Positions 49,553 to 57,638 of a stretch of DNA of 64,000 nt are shown piece by piece. The position numbers and the translations under genes are program-made. Each line of letters opens with the position of its first letter. Position 1 is the stretch's first letter. Origin of the DNA: Fodinibacter sp963730365 (GTDB lineage: Bacteria; Actinomycetota; Actinomycetes; Actinomycetales; Dermatophilaceae); NCBI GenBank assembly GCA_963730365.1, contig CAVSRM010000006.1:44690-108689 (forward strand), in the 5' to 3' direction. The notes under the pieces are model-generated. The model did no database searches. It was given only the letters and a program-made list of their open reading frames with translations, and had not been told where the DNA came from.

Positions 49553-49575
49553 CTGTCAGTGGTGGGGGTCACACT
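49553..49575 (+). promoter_or_regulatory. RecA-NDp-like promoter upstream of TfoX-like gene
   Basis: CTGTCAGTG (49553-49561), 8 bases and CACACT (49570-49575) match the RecA-NDp motif at 8 of 9 positions with correct spacing. The -10 differs from TANNNT at its first base. It ends 6 bases before ATG 49582. Confidence 0.45.
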
Positions 49576-49581
49576 GGGCGG

Positions 49582-49896
49582 ATGGAACTGCTGGATCGGG
49601 TGCGGGCGCTGCTTCCTGGCGCGGTGGAGAAGCGGATGTTCGGGGGCACGGGGTTCATGGTCGACGGGGCGCTCGCGTGCTCGGTCAGCCACCGTGGTCT
49701 GCTCGTTCGGGTGGGGCCGGACGAGCAGGAGCGGCTCGTGGAGCGGGAGGGCGTCGAGCCGATGGTCATGGGCGGGCGGGTGAGCCGTGGCTGGGTGTCG
49801 GTCGACCCCTCGGTGGTGGTCGACGAGCACGACCTGCGGTTGTGGACCGATCGCGGCGTCGCGGCGGCGCGGTCCACGCTCAGGCCGGGGCCGTGA
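49582..49896 (+). CDS. TfoX/Sxy N-terminal domain protein
   Basis: The 104-residue protein has the TfoX N-domain pattern: LLPGAVEKRMFGGTGFMVDGALAC, GLLVRVGPDEQERL and the C-terminal DLRLWTDRGVAAARS. In gammaproteobacteria Sxy/TfoX links CRP to competence genes. Short actinobacterial relatives have unknown roles. ATG 49582 has no ribosome binding site and may be leaderless. The last 17 bases overlap the convergent DUF3097 gene. Confidence 0.85.
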   Translation: MELLDRVRALLPGAVEKRMFGGTGFMVDGALACSVSHRGLLVRVGPDEQERLVEREGVEPMVMGGRVSRGWVSVDPSVVVDEHDLRLWTDRGVAAARSTLRPGP

Positions 49897-50755
49897 CGAA
49901 GTCGATGAGTTCCTCGACGCGACCGAGCAGCTCCGGTTCGAGATCGGTCCACGAGTCGACCGACCCGAGCACCCGTCGCCAGGCGCGGGCGAGGTCCGCC
50001 TGGGTCTCGTGCGGCCAGCCGAGGTGAGCGGCGATTCCGACCTTCCAGGAGGTCCCACGGGGGATGACCGGCCACTGCTCCATCCCGAGGCGCTGCGGCT
50101 TCACGGACTGCCAGACATCGACGTACGGGTGGCCGACGACAAGCAGGTGCGCGGCGTGGCGCCGCACCGCCCTGGCCTCCTCCACGACCCGCCACTCCTT
50201 GGTGCCGGGAACGAGGTGGTCGACGAGCACCCCCATCCGTCGCCCCGAGGTCGGCGCCACCTCGCGGACCACGGCGGCGAGGTCGTCGACGCCGTCGAGC
50301 ATCTCGACGACGACGCCCTCGACCCGGAGGTCCGCCCCCCAGACCTTCTCCACGAGCTCGGCGTCGTGCTTGCCCTCGACGAAGATCCGCGAGCCGCGGG
50401 CGACCCTCGCGCGCTGCCCGGGCACTGCGCGGGACCCGCTCGCGGTCCGGTCCTGCGTGCGTCGCGCGGCGGCCAGTCGCGCATCGGCGGCTTCTCGGGG
50501 ACGGGTCAACGTGACGGGGGAGCCGTCGACGAGGAAGCCCGGGCCCAATCGGAATCCCCGGGTGCGCCCGCGCCGGTCCTCCAGGTGGACCACGTGCAGG
50601 CCGCCGGCCTTCTCGACGCGGACGACGGCACCCACCCAGCCGGTCTCGACGTCCTCGACGACGGTGCCCGGCTCAGCCGGGAGGTCGACGGAGCGCCCGC
50701 GCGCCGGTTTGCGCCAGTCGCCGCCGAGCACGTCGCCTCCGTACCTGTCCACCAC
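49880..50755 (-). CDS. DUF3097 domain-containing protein
   Basis: The 291-residue protein matches the actinobacterial DUF3097 family: VVDRYGGDVLGGDWRKP at the N-terminus, SRIFVEGKHDAELVEKVWG (a Toprim-like strand and turn), MGVLVDHLVPGTKEWRVVEE and WPVIPRGTSWKVGIAAHLGW. The EGKHD and VDH elements resemble a Toprim acidic centre, so a nucleic acid role is possible, by inference only. GTG 50755 is set by TAGCCT 7 bases upstream. The gene is divergent from hrcA. Confidence 0.88.
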   Translation of the reverse strand: MVDRYGGDVLGGDWRKPARGRSVDLPAEPGTVVEDVETGWVGAVVRVEKAGGLHVVHLEDRRGRTRGFRLGPGFLVDGSPVTLTRPREAADARLAAARRTQDRTASGSRAVPGQRARVARGSRIFVEGKHDAELVEKVWGADLRVEGVVVEMLDGVDDLAAVVREVAPTSGRRMGVLVDHLVPGTKEWRVVEEARAVRRHAAHLLVVGHPYVDVWQSVKPQRLGMEQWPVIPRGTSWKVGIAAHLGWPHETQADLARAWRRVLGSVDSWTDLEPELLGRVEELIDFVTAPA

Positions 50756-50762
50756 GGCGCCG

Positions 50763-50768
50763 AGGCTA
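50763..50768 (-). promoter_or_regulatory. -10 hexamer TAGCCT, leaderless start of DUF3097 gene
   Basis: On the minus strand TAGCCT ends 7 bases before GTG 50755. Confidence 0.55.
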
Positions 50769-50810
50769 GCCGCGCTGGTCCCGGCTTTCGCGCAGGCGCC
50801 ACGAACCACG

Positions 50811-50842
50811 TAGAATTGGCACTCCGATCGTGAGAGTGCCAA
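50811..50842 (+). promoter_or_regulatory. CIRCE operator and -10 of the hrcA-dnaJ operon
   Basis: TAGAAT (50811-50816) is the -10. The CIRCE arms TTGGCACTC (50816-50824) and GAGTGCCAA (50834-50842) are perfect complements, separated by 9 bases. The consensus is TTAGCACTC-N9-GAGTGCTAA. HrcA bound here would block transcription of its own operon. Confidence 0.93.
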
Positions 50843-50897
50843 GGGCGGCGCCCCGCGCTGCCCACTGCCACGCCACTCGTCCCGGAGGTGACCGACG

Positions 50898-51926
50898 ATG
50901 ACCGAGGACCGCCGACTCCGCGTGCTGCGCGCCATCGTCCAGGACTACGTCCAGACGTCCGAGCCGGTCGGCTCGAAGGCCCTGCTCGAGCGGCACCAGC
51001 TGGGCGTCTCCGCCGCCACCGTCCGCAACGACATGGCTGCGCTCGAGGAGGACGGTCTCATCGCGGCGCCGCACACGAGTGCCGGGCGCGTCCCGACCGA
51101 CGCCGGCTACCGCCTCTTCGTCGACCGGCTCTCCACCGTGAAGCCGATGAGCTCGGCCGAGCAGCGGGCGATCGGTCAGTTCCTCGAGGGCGCCGTCGAC
51201 CTCGACGACGTCGTCGACCGCACCGTGCGCCTCCTCGCCTCGCTGACCCGCCAGGTCGCCGTGGTGCAGTACCCCTCGCTGGCGCGATCGGCCGTGCGGC
51301 ACGTCGAGCTGGTCCCCATCGGTGCGGGCCGCCTGCTCGTCGTCCTCATCACCACGACCGGACGGGTCGAGCAGCGCGTCATCGACGTGGGCGTCGACCT
51401 GCTCACCGACGACGGCGAGCACGCGCTGGGCACCCTCCGGTCAGAGCTCAACCGGGCCACGACCGGTCGCACCCTGGCCGACGCGTCCTCCGAGCTGGCC
51501 GCGGTTCCTGCGCAGCTCGAGCCGGGACTGCGAGACATGGTGCGCACCGTCGCCGCTGCCCTGCAGGACTCACTCGTCGAGGAGCGCGAGGAGCGAGTGG
51601 TGCTCGCGGGCACCGCCAACCTCGCCCGATCAGGCGGTGACCTCTCGAGCATCGGCCCGGTCCTCGAGGCGCTCGAGGAACACGTCGTCCTGCTCAAGCT
51701 GCTCGGCACCGTCGCGGAGGAGGGCGGCACCGTCGCCGTCCGGATCGGGCACGAGAACCCGTATGCCGGCCTGCACTCGACGTCGATGGTCACGACGGGT
51801 TACGGCGCGGGCACTGACGTCGTCGCCGGGCTGGGCGTCGTCGGCCCGACCCGGATGGACTACCCCACGGCGATGGCCTCCGTACGGGCCGTCGCGACCT
51901 ACGTCTCGCGGATCCTCGCCGACTGA
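50898..51926 (+). CDS. hrcA: Heat-inducible transcription repressor HrcA
   Basis: The 342-residue repressor binds CIRCE sites and is kept active by GroEL. The N-terminal winged helix reads RRLRVLRAIVQDYVQTSEPVG and VSAATVRNDMAALEEDGLI. The GAF-like and dimerisation parts follow, ending in YGAGTDVVAGLGVVGPTRMDY, which is conserved. ATG 50898 has CGGAGG upstream. A CIRCE element overlaps its promoter, so it is autoregulated, and dnaJ follows 51 bases later in the same operon. Confidence 0.96.
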   Translation: MTEDRRLRVLRAIVQDYVQTSEPVGSKALLERHQLGVSAATVRNDMAALEEDGLIAAPHTSAGRVPTDAGYRLFVDRLSTVKPMSSAEQRAIGQFLEGAVDLDDVVDRTVRLLASLTRQVAVVQYPSLARSAVRHVELVPIGAGRLLVVLITTTGRVEQRVIDVGVDLLTDDGEHALGTLRSELNRATTGRTLADASSELAAVPAQLEPGLRDMVRTVAAALQDSLVEEREERVVLAGTANLARSGGDLSSIGPVLEALEEHVVLLKLLGTVAEEGGTVAVRIGHENPYAGLHSTSMVTTGYGAGTDVVAGLGVVGPTRMDYPTAMASVRAVATYVSRILAD

Positions 51927-51977
51927 CCACCAGCACCAAGCCCCCCGACCGCTTTCCCCCAGAAGGACCCCTCACCA

Positions 51978-53102
51978 GTGAACGACTACTACGCCGACCT
52001 CGGAGTGGACCGCGACGCGAGCCCCGAGGACATCAAGAAGGCCTATCGTCGCGCGGCCCGCCGGCTGCACCCGGACGTCAACCCCGGGCCCGAGGCCGAG
52101 GAGCAGTTCAAGAAGGTGTCCCAGGCCTATGACGTGCTGTCGGACACCGATAAGAAGAAGGCCTACGACATGGGCTCGGACCCCTACGGCGCAGGTGCCG
52201 CGGGCTTCGGTCAGGGCTTCTCGTTCAGCGACATCATGGACGCGTTCTTCGGCGGTCAGGGCGCGGCAGGGCGCGGTCCCCGGTCCCGGCAGACCCGCGG
52301 CCAGGACGCGCTCGTCCGTCTCGACATCGACCTGGCGGACGCGGTGTTCGGGGCCCAGAAGGACCTCGTCGTCGACACGGCCGTGGCCTGCTCCACGTGT
52401 CGCGGCGCCGGGATGCAGCCGGGGACCTCGGTGCGCACCTGTGACGTCTGCGAGGGGCGCGGCGAGATCCAGCAGGTGCAGCGCAGCTTCCTCGGACAGG
52501 TGATGACCACGCGCCCGTGCATGACCTGCCAGGGCTTCGGCCAGATCATCACCGACCCCTGCTACGAGTGCTCCGGCGACGGTCGCGTGCGCACCCGTCG
52601 CACGCTGACCCTCAAGGTCCCCGCGGGGGTCGACACGGGCACCCGGATCCAGCTCGCCGGCGAGGGGGAGGTCGGGCACGGTGCCGGTCCGGCCGGTGAC
52701 CTCTACGTCGAGGTCGCGGTGAAGCAGCACGCCGTGTTCCAGCGGCGCGGCGACGACCTGCACGCGTCCGTCGAGGTGCCGATGACTGCCGCGGCGCTGG
52801 GGGCGAGCCTGGAGATGGAGACCTTCGACGGGGTTCGCGACCTCGAGCTGCGCCGTGGGGCCCAGTCCGGCGACACCATCACGCTGCGCGGTCTGGGGGT
52901 CACCCACCTGCGCGGTCAGGGCCGCGGCGACGTCATCGTGCACACCATGGTGCACACCCCGACGAAGCTCGACCCCGAGCAGGAGGAGCTGCTCCGCCAG
53001 CTCGCCAAGGTCCGCGGCGAGGAGCGGCCCGAGGGCAGGCTCAGCAGCCCGACGGAGGGCTCCCTGTTCGGCAAGCTCCGCGACGCCTTCAAGGCACGCT
53101 GA
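51978..53102 (+). CDS. dnaJ: Chaperone protein DnaJ
   Basis: The 374-residue DnaK co-chaperone has a J domain with HPD at residues 31-33, a glycine-rich stretch, and four zinc-binding repeats (CSTCRGAG, CDVCEGRG, CMTCQGFG and CYECSGDG). The client-binding C-terminal domains follow (VPAGVDTGTRIQLAGEGE). The glycine/phenylalanine linker is short, as in actinobacterial DnaJ2. This copy is linked to hrcA, and the dnaK-grpE-dnaJ1 locus is presumably elsewhere. GTG 51978 follows AGAAGGA. Confidence 0.96.
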   Translation: MNDYYADLGVDRDASPEDIKKAYRRAARRLHPDVNPGPEAEEQFKKVSQAYDVLSDTDKKKAYDMGSDPYGAGAAGFGQGFSFSDIMDAFFGGQGAAGRGPRSRQTRGQDALVRLDIDLADAVFGAQKDLVVDTAVACSTCRGAGMQPGTSVRTCDVCEGRGEIQQVQRSFLGQVMTTRPCMTCQGFGQIITDPCYECSGDGRVRTRRTLTLKVPAGVDTGTRIQLAGEGEVGHGAGPAGDLYVEVAVKQHAVFQRRGDDLHASVEVPMTAAALGASLEMETFDGVRDLELRRGAQSGDTITLRGLGVTHLRGQGRGDVIVHTMVHTPTKLDPEQEELLRQLAKVRGEERPEGRLSSPTEGSLFGKLRDAFKAR

Positions 53103-53116
53103 GCGGGCCGGTCGCC

Positions 53117-53860
53117 ATGACGCTGCCCCTGCACCTCGTCGAGCCCGCCCTGCTCGACGGTCGGGTGGTGGGCGACGTCGTGGTGCTCGACGGCGCCGAG
53201 GGCAGGCACGCCGTCACCGTGCGGCGCACCAGGGTCGGCGAGCACCTCCTCGTGTCCGACGGCGACGGAGTGAGTGCCGAGGGTGAGGTCGTCGCGCTGG
53301 GGCCCGGGAGCCTCGACCTGCGGCTCGTCGGGGTGCGCCACGACCCACCGCCGAGCCCTCGGTTCGTCCTCGTCCAGGCACTCGCCAAGGGAGACCGCGA
53401 CGAGCAGGCCATCGAGGCCGCGACCGAGTGCGGTGTCGACGAGGTGGTCCCCTGGCAGGCCGCGCGGAGCATCGTGCAGTGGCGGGGGGAGCGCGGTGCG
53501 AAGGCGAGACGGAAGTGGGACGCCGTGCTCGTCGCCGCCACGAAGCAGTCCCGCCGCACGCGTCGCCCCGTCCTCGGCGCCACGGCGACCACCGCAGACC
53601 TGGCCCGACGGGCGCATGGTGCCGCCGCGACATACGTGCTCCATGAGGACGCCACCAGCCCCCTGGCGACGGCGGTGTTGCCGGATGCCGGCGACGTCCT
53701 GCTCGTCGTCGGTCCCGAGGGCGGTGTGAGCCCGGACGAGCTGGCCGCCCTCGAGGGCGCCGGGGCCGTGGCCGTGCGTCTGGGCGACTCGGTGCTGCGG
53801 TCCTCGAGTGCGGGCCCGGCGGCCCTGGCCGTGCTCAGCGCCAGCTCTCGGTGGCGCTGA
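53117..53860 (+). CDS. rsmE: 16S rRNA (uracil(1498)-N(3))-methyltransferase
   Basis: The 247-residue SPOUT methyltransferase modifies U1498 of 16S rRNA. It has a PUA-like N-terminal domain (EGRHAVTVRRTRVGE), the ECGVDEVVPWQAARS segment and the knot region LLVVGPEGGVSPDELAAL plus LGDSVLRSSSAGPAAL. ATG 53117 lies 14 bases after dnaJ, so the three heat-shock and rRNA genes are probably one transcript. It converges on a VOC protein gene. Confidence 0.94.
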   Translation: MTLPLHLVEPALLDGRVVGDVVVLDGAEGRHAVTVRRTRVGEHLLVSDGDGVSAEGEVVALGPGSLDLRLVGVRHDPPPSPRFVLVQALAKGDRDEQAIEAATECGVDEVVPWQAARSIVQWRGERGAKARRKWDAVLVAATKQSRRTRRPVLGATATTADLARRAHGAAATYVLHEDATSPLATAVLPDAGDVLLVVGPEGGVSPDELAALEGAGAVAVRLGDSVLRSSSAGPAALAVLSASSRWR

Positions 53861-53868
53861 GCGGGTCG

Positions 53869-54339
53869 TCACACCACGCAGAGCTCGTTGCCCTCGGGGT
53901 CGGCCATCACGACGTGGTCGAGGTCGGCACCGATCAGGTGCTCGCCGAGCACGGTGGCTCCCGCTGCGACGAGGCGCTCGACGGTGGCCTCGATGGCACG
54001 GCGACGGGCCTCGGCGGGCGCGGCGCGCCCACCGCTCACCTGGAGGTCGAGGTGCACGCGGTTCTTGGCTCGCTTGGGCTCGGGGACCTTGAGCACCGAG
54101 ATGCGGGGGCCGTGGCCGGCGGGGTCGACGAGGGCAGCTCCGTCGTCCCACTCGTCCTCGGGCACCTCGCAGGCCACGAACCAGTCCCGCCAGGTGTCGA
54201 AGCCGGTCGGCGGTGGGGCGTCGACGTAGCCCAGGGCCGTGCGCCAGAATGCCGCGACGACCGATGGCCGGGCCGCGTCGATCGTGACCGTCCACGCTGT
54301 CGTCGTGGTGGGAGCTGTGGTCTCGGCACCTGAGGTCAT
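53869..54339 (-). CDS. VOC family protein (glyoxalase-like)
   Basis: The 156-residue protein has the paired beta-alpha-beta-beta-beta modules of the vicinal oxygen chelate fold: WTVTIDAARPSVVAAFWRTALGY and a C-terminal DLDHVVMADPEGNELCVV. The core lies inside an actinobacterial glyoxalase-like subgroup with WRDWFVACEVPEDEW. Metal ligands of true glyoxalases are not obvious apart from His and Glu near the end. Function is unknown. It converges on rsmE with 8 bases between stops. Confidence 0.85.
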   Translation of the reverse strand: MTSGAETTAPTTTTAWTVTIDAARPSVVAAFWRTALGYVDAPPPTGFDTWRDWFVACEVPEDEWDDGAALVDPAGHGPRISVLKVPEPKRAKNRVHLDLQVSGGRAAPAEARRRAIEATVERLVAAGATVLGEHLIGADLDHVVMADPEGNELCVV

Positions 54340-54441
54340 GGTGGGCTGTCCGTTCTCGGGTCGTCATCCGTCCTGCCCAGCGAACACCACGGGTGCGACC
54401 ATCGCACCCCGCGGGAGGGTCCGTTCCCCACGCGTGCGGGA

Positions 54442-54447
54442 TAGGTT
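54442..54447 (+). promoter_or_regulatory. -10 hexamer TAGGTT, leaderless start of HIT gene
   Basis: TAGGTT ends 6 bases before ATG 54454, with no ribosome binding site. Confidence 0.6.
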
Positions 54448-54453
54448 CGTCCC

Positions 54454-54807
54454 ATGAGCGAGCCAATGGACGAGGACTGCATCTTCTGCCGGATCATCGC
54501 AGGCGAGATCCCCGCCGACGTCGTCGCCGAGTCGGGCCACTCCCTGGCGTTCCGGGACCTCCAGCCGCAGGCACCCACGCACGTGCTGGTGATCCCGCGG
54601 AGGCACGTCCCGGACCTCGCCGGTCTTGCCGCGGCCTCCGCCGAGGAGCTCGCGGATGCCGTCGCCCTGGCGGCACGGGTCGCGGACGACGCGGGGCTGC
54701 CGGGCTACCGCCTGGTCGCCAACACGGGCGAGGCCGCCCAGCAGAGCGTGTTGCACGCCCACGTGCACGTCATCGGCGGACGAGAGCTGACCTGGCCACC
54801 GGGCTGA
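54454..54807 (+). CDS. HIT family (histidine triad) nucleotide-binding protein
   Basis: The 117-residue protein reads EDCIFCRIIAGEIPADVVAE at the N-terminus and carries the triad HAHVHV near residue 103. HIT hydrolases of the Hint branch cleave nucleoside phosphoramidates. The C-terminus RELTWPPG is typical. It is separated from the PhoH gene by 21 bases and may share its transcript, though the next gene has its own TAGAAT hexamer. Confidence 0.93.
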   Translation: MSEPMDEDCIFCRIIAGEIPADVVAESGHSLAFRDLQPQAPTHVLVIPRRHVPDLAGLAAASAEELADAVALAARVADDAGLPGYRLVANTGEAAQQSVLHAHVHVIGGRELTWPPG

Positions 54808-54813
54808 GCCTCG

Positions 54814-54819
54814 TAGAAT
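54814..54819 (+). promoter_or_regulatory. -10 hexamer TAGAAT upstream of PhoH gene
   Basis: TAGAAT ends 9 bases before ATG 54829, which would give a leader of only a few bases. Confidence 0.45.
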
Positions 54820-54828
54820 GGACCCACG

Positions 54829-55869
54829 ATGACAGATGCCCACACCGCCAGACCGGGGTCCGCCGAGGCGGGCCCCGAGCCCAACCACCCCCACGTCCCC
54901 CTGCACACGGTCACGATTCCGGCCGAGATCGACATGGTCACCCTCCTGGGTGCGCGCGACGAGCTGCTGCGCACCGTGGAGCGGCAGTTCCCCAAGACAC
55001 AGATCCACGTGCGCGGAAACGAGTTCCACATCGCCGGCGCCAGCGCCGAGGTGGCGCTCGTCGAGCGCCTCATCGACGAGCTGCTCGACGTGATCGACGC
55101 AGGCCAACCCTTGAACACCGACGCCGTCGAGCGGTCGATCCAGATGCTCCGGGCGCAGACGGTCGAGCGGCCCGCTGACGTGCTCACGATGAACATCGTC
55201 TCCAACCGCGGGCGCACGATCCGTCCCAAGACTCTGGGCCAGAAGCGGTACGTCGACGCGATCGAGACCCACACCATCGTCTTCGGGATCGGTCCCGCGG
55301 GCACCGGCAAGACCTATCTCGCGATGGCGAAGGCAGTCGCCGCCCTGCAGGCCAAGCAGGTCAACCGGATCATCCTCACCCGCCCCGCGGTGGAGGCGGG
55401 GGAGCGGCTCGGGTTCCTGCCCGGCACCCTCAACGACAAGATCGACCCCTACCTGCGGCCGCTCTACGACGCTCTGCACGACATGGTCGATCCCGAGTCG
55501 ATCCCGCGCCTCATGGCCAGCGGCACGATCGAGGTCGCCCCACTCGCCTACATGCGCGGCCGCTCGCTCAACGACGCCTTCATCATCCTCGACGAGGCCC
55601 AGAACACCACGCCGGAACAGATGAAGATGTTCCTCACCCGGCTCGGCTTCGGCTCGAAGATGGTCGTCACGGGGGACGTGACCCAGGTGGACCTGCCCGG
55701 GAGCAACCTCAGCGGGTTGCGCGTCGTGCGCGACATCCTCACCGACCTGGACGACATCCACTTCGCCGAGCTGAGCGCCTCCGACGTCGTGCGCCACCGG
55801 CTCGTGGGAGCCATCGTCGACGCCTACGGTCGCTGGGACGACAAGCAGCCGCGGAGTCCGCGCTCGTGA
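54829..55869 (+). CDS. PhoH family protein
   Basis: The 346-residue ATPase has an N-terminal KH-like domain (EIDMVTLLGARDELLRTVER) and a P-loop ATPase with GPAGTGKT at 155-162, RPAVEAGERLGFLPG and the Walker B IILDEAQNTTPEQ. PhoH/YbeZ proteins couple to YbeY in rRNA maturation and may act as RNA helicases. Here the ybeY start overlaps its stop, matching that link. TAGAAT upstream gives its own transcription start. Confidence 0.94.
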   Translation: MTDAHTARPGSAEAGPEPNHPHVPLHTVTIPAEIDMVTLLGARDELLRTVERQFPKTQIHVRGNEFHIAGASAEVALVERLIDELLDVIDAGQPLNTDAVERSIQMLRAQTVERPADVLTMNIVSNRGRTIRPKTLGQKRYVDAIETHTIVFGIGPAGTGKTYLAMAKAVAALQAKQVNRIILTRPAVEAGERLGFLPGTLNDKIDPYLRPLYDALHDMVDPESIPRLMASGTIEVAPLAYMRGRSLNDAFIILDEAQNTTPEQMKMFLTRLGFGSKMVVTGDVTQVDLPGSNLSGLRVVRDILTDLDDIHFAELSASDVVRHRLVGAIVDAYGRWDDKQPRSPRS

Positions 55870-56333
55870 GCATCGACGTCCTCAACGAGACCGAGTTCGC
55901 TCTCGACGAGCTGGAGCTCGTGGCCTGTGCCCGCTATGTCATGGACCAGATGAAGGTGCACCCGCGCGCCGACCTCTGCCTCCGCCTCGTCGACGAGGCC
56001 GCCATGGAGACCCTGCACGTGCAGTGGATGGACCTGCCCGGTCCGACGGACGTCATGAGCTTCCCCATGGACGAGCTGCGACCCGGGCGGGCCGGCGAGG
56101 ACCCCGACGAGGGTGTCCTCGGAGACATCGTCCTGTGCCCCTCGGTCGCACAGAAGCAGGCCCGCGAGGCCGGCCACGCGACGGAGGAGGAGCTCCTCCT
56201 GCTCACGACGCACGGCATTCTGCACCTGCTCGGGTTCGACCACGCCGAGCCGGCGGAGGAGAAGGAGATGTTCGAGCTCCAGCGCCAGCTGCTGCTGACC
56301 TTCCTCGCCGTCCGTGGCCGTCCGAGTGCCTGA
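55866..56333 (+). CDS. ybeY: Endoribonuclease YbeY
   Basis: The 155-residue metalloenzyme takes part in 16S rRNA 3'-end processing and ribosome quality control. The zinc site H116-X3-H120-X5-H126 (HGILHLLGFDH) and TDVMSFPMDE are complete. GTG 55866 overlaps the PhoH gene stop in GTGA. The next gene starts 15 bases after its stop, so PhoH, YbeY, the CBS protein and Era are one operon. Confidence 0.95.
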   Translation: MSIDVLNETEFALDELELVACARYVMDQMKVHPRADLCLRLVDEAAMETLHVQWMDLPGPTDVMSFPMDELRPGRAGEDPDEGVLGDIVLCPSVAQKQAREAGHATEEELLLLTTHGILHLLGFDHAEPAEEKEMFELQRQLLLTFLAVRGRPSA

Positions 56334-56348
56334 GGGCCGGGCAGCGGG

Positions 56349-57638
56349 ATGACGCGACTCGTCGCGGCGGCCGTGCTCGCCACCCTTCTCGCCTTCCTCA
56401 TCTCCATCGCCGAGGCGGCCTTCACCCGGATGTCCCGGGCCCGGGCGGCCGAGCTGCTCGACGAGGGACGGCCGGGCGCCAAGGCCCTCGTCCGGGTCGT
56501 CGGGGACACGGCGGCCTACCTCTCCGTCCTGTCCTTCCTGCGGGTGATCGCGGAGTCGACGGTCGCCGTCATGGTGACCCTCGCCGTGGTCGACAGGGTG
56601 GACGGCACCTGGCAGCCCTTCCTCATCGCCATCGGCATCATGGCGCTCATCTCGTTCGCGATCGTGGGGGTCTCCCCCGGCACCCTGGGGGCCCAGCACA
56701 GCACCCGCGTCGCGCTCGCAGCGGCTCCGACCACGTTGTGGCTCCGCCGGATCCTCGGACCGTTCTCGCGCATGCTCATCGCCCTCACCAATGCCGTGAC
56801 GCCCGGCAAGGGGTTCCGCGACGGCCCCTTCGAGAGCGAGAGCGAGCTGCGCGACCTCGTCGACATGGCCCGTGACTCCGCCCTGATCGAGGCCGACGAG
56901 CGCGAGATGCTGCACAGCGTCTTCGAGCTCGGCGACACCGTCGCGCGGGAGGTTATGGTGCCGCGCACCGACATGGTGGCCATCGACGACGACCGGTCCT
57001 GCCGCCAGGCGATGAGCCTGTTCCTGCGCTCGGGGTTCTCACGCATCCCCGTCATCGGCGAGGACGTCGACGACATCATCGGCCTGCTCTACCTCAAGGA
57101 CGTCATCCGTCGACTCAACGCCGACCCGGAAGCGGGAGCGCTCACCATCACCGAGCTGATGCGCCCGATGCCCTTCGTGCCCGAGAGCAAGCCCGTCGAC
57201 GACCTGCTCCGGGAGATGCAGCGAGACCAGACGCACTTCGCGGTCGTCGTCGACGAGTACGGCGGCACGGCGGGGCTGGTCACCATCGAGGACATCCTCG
57301 AGGAGATCGTCGGCGAGATCACCGACGAGTACGACAGGGAGTCCCAGGAGGTCGAGGACCTCGGGGACGGGCGGCTCCGGGTGCTGGCCACGCTGCACGT
57401 CGACGACCTCGCCGAGCTCTTCGACGTCGACCTCGAGGAGGACGAGGTCGACACGGTCGCGGGGCTGATGGGCAAGGTCACCGGACGGGTCCCCATCCTC
57501 GGGTCGACCTGTGAGGTGGCAGGGTTGCGCCTGACCGCCGAGCGGATGTCCGGGCGACGACACCGCATCGCGACGGTGGTCGTGGAGCGCGTGGCACCAG
57601 CCGCCGAGTCCACCGACCTGGAGGAGCGCGCCGGATGA
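56349..57638 (+). CDS. Hemolysin family/CorC-type protein (CNNM, CBS pair, CorC_HlyC)
   Basis: The 429-residue membrane protein has an N-terminal CNNM domain of three to four helices (VLATLLAFLISIAEAAFTRM, FLIAIGIMALISFAIVGVS), two CBS domains (VPRTDMVAIDDDRSCRQAMS and MPFVPESKPVDDLL) and a C-terminal CorC_HlyC domain (RVLATLHVDDLAELFDVDL). The family exports or senses magnesium, and the hemolysin name is historical. It sits in the usual place between ybeY and era, and its stop overlaps the era start. Confidence 0.92.
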   Translation: MTRLVAAAVLATLLAFLISIAEAAFTRMSRARAAELLDEGRPGAKALVRVVGDTAAYLSVLSFLRVIAESTVAVMVTLAVVDRVDGTWQPFLIAIGIMALISFAIVGVSPGTLGAQHSTRVALAAAPTTLWLRRILGPFSRMLIALTNAVTPGKGFRDGPFESESELRDLVDMARDSALIEADEREMLHSVFELGDTVAREVMVPRTDMVAIDDDRSCRQAMSLFLRSGFSRIPVIGEDVDDIIGLLYLKDVIRRLNADPEAGALTITELMRPMPFVPESKPVDDLLREMQRDQTHFAVVVDEYGGTAGLVTIEDILEEIVGEITDEYDRESQEVEDLGDGRLRVLATLHVDDLAELFDVDLEEDEVDTVAGLMGKVTGRVPILGSTCEVAGLRLTAERMSGRRHRIATVVVERVAPAAESTDLEERAG

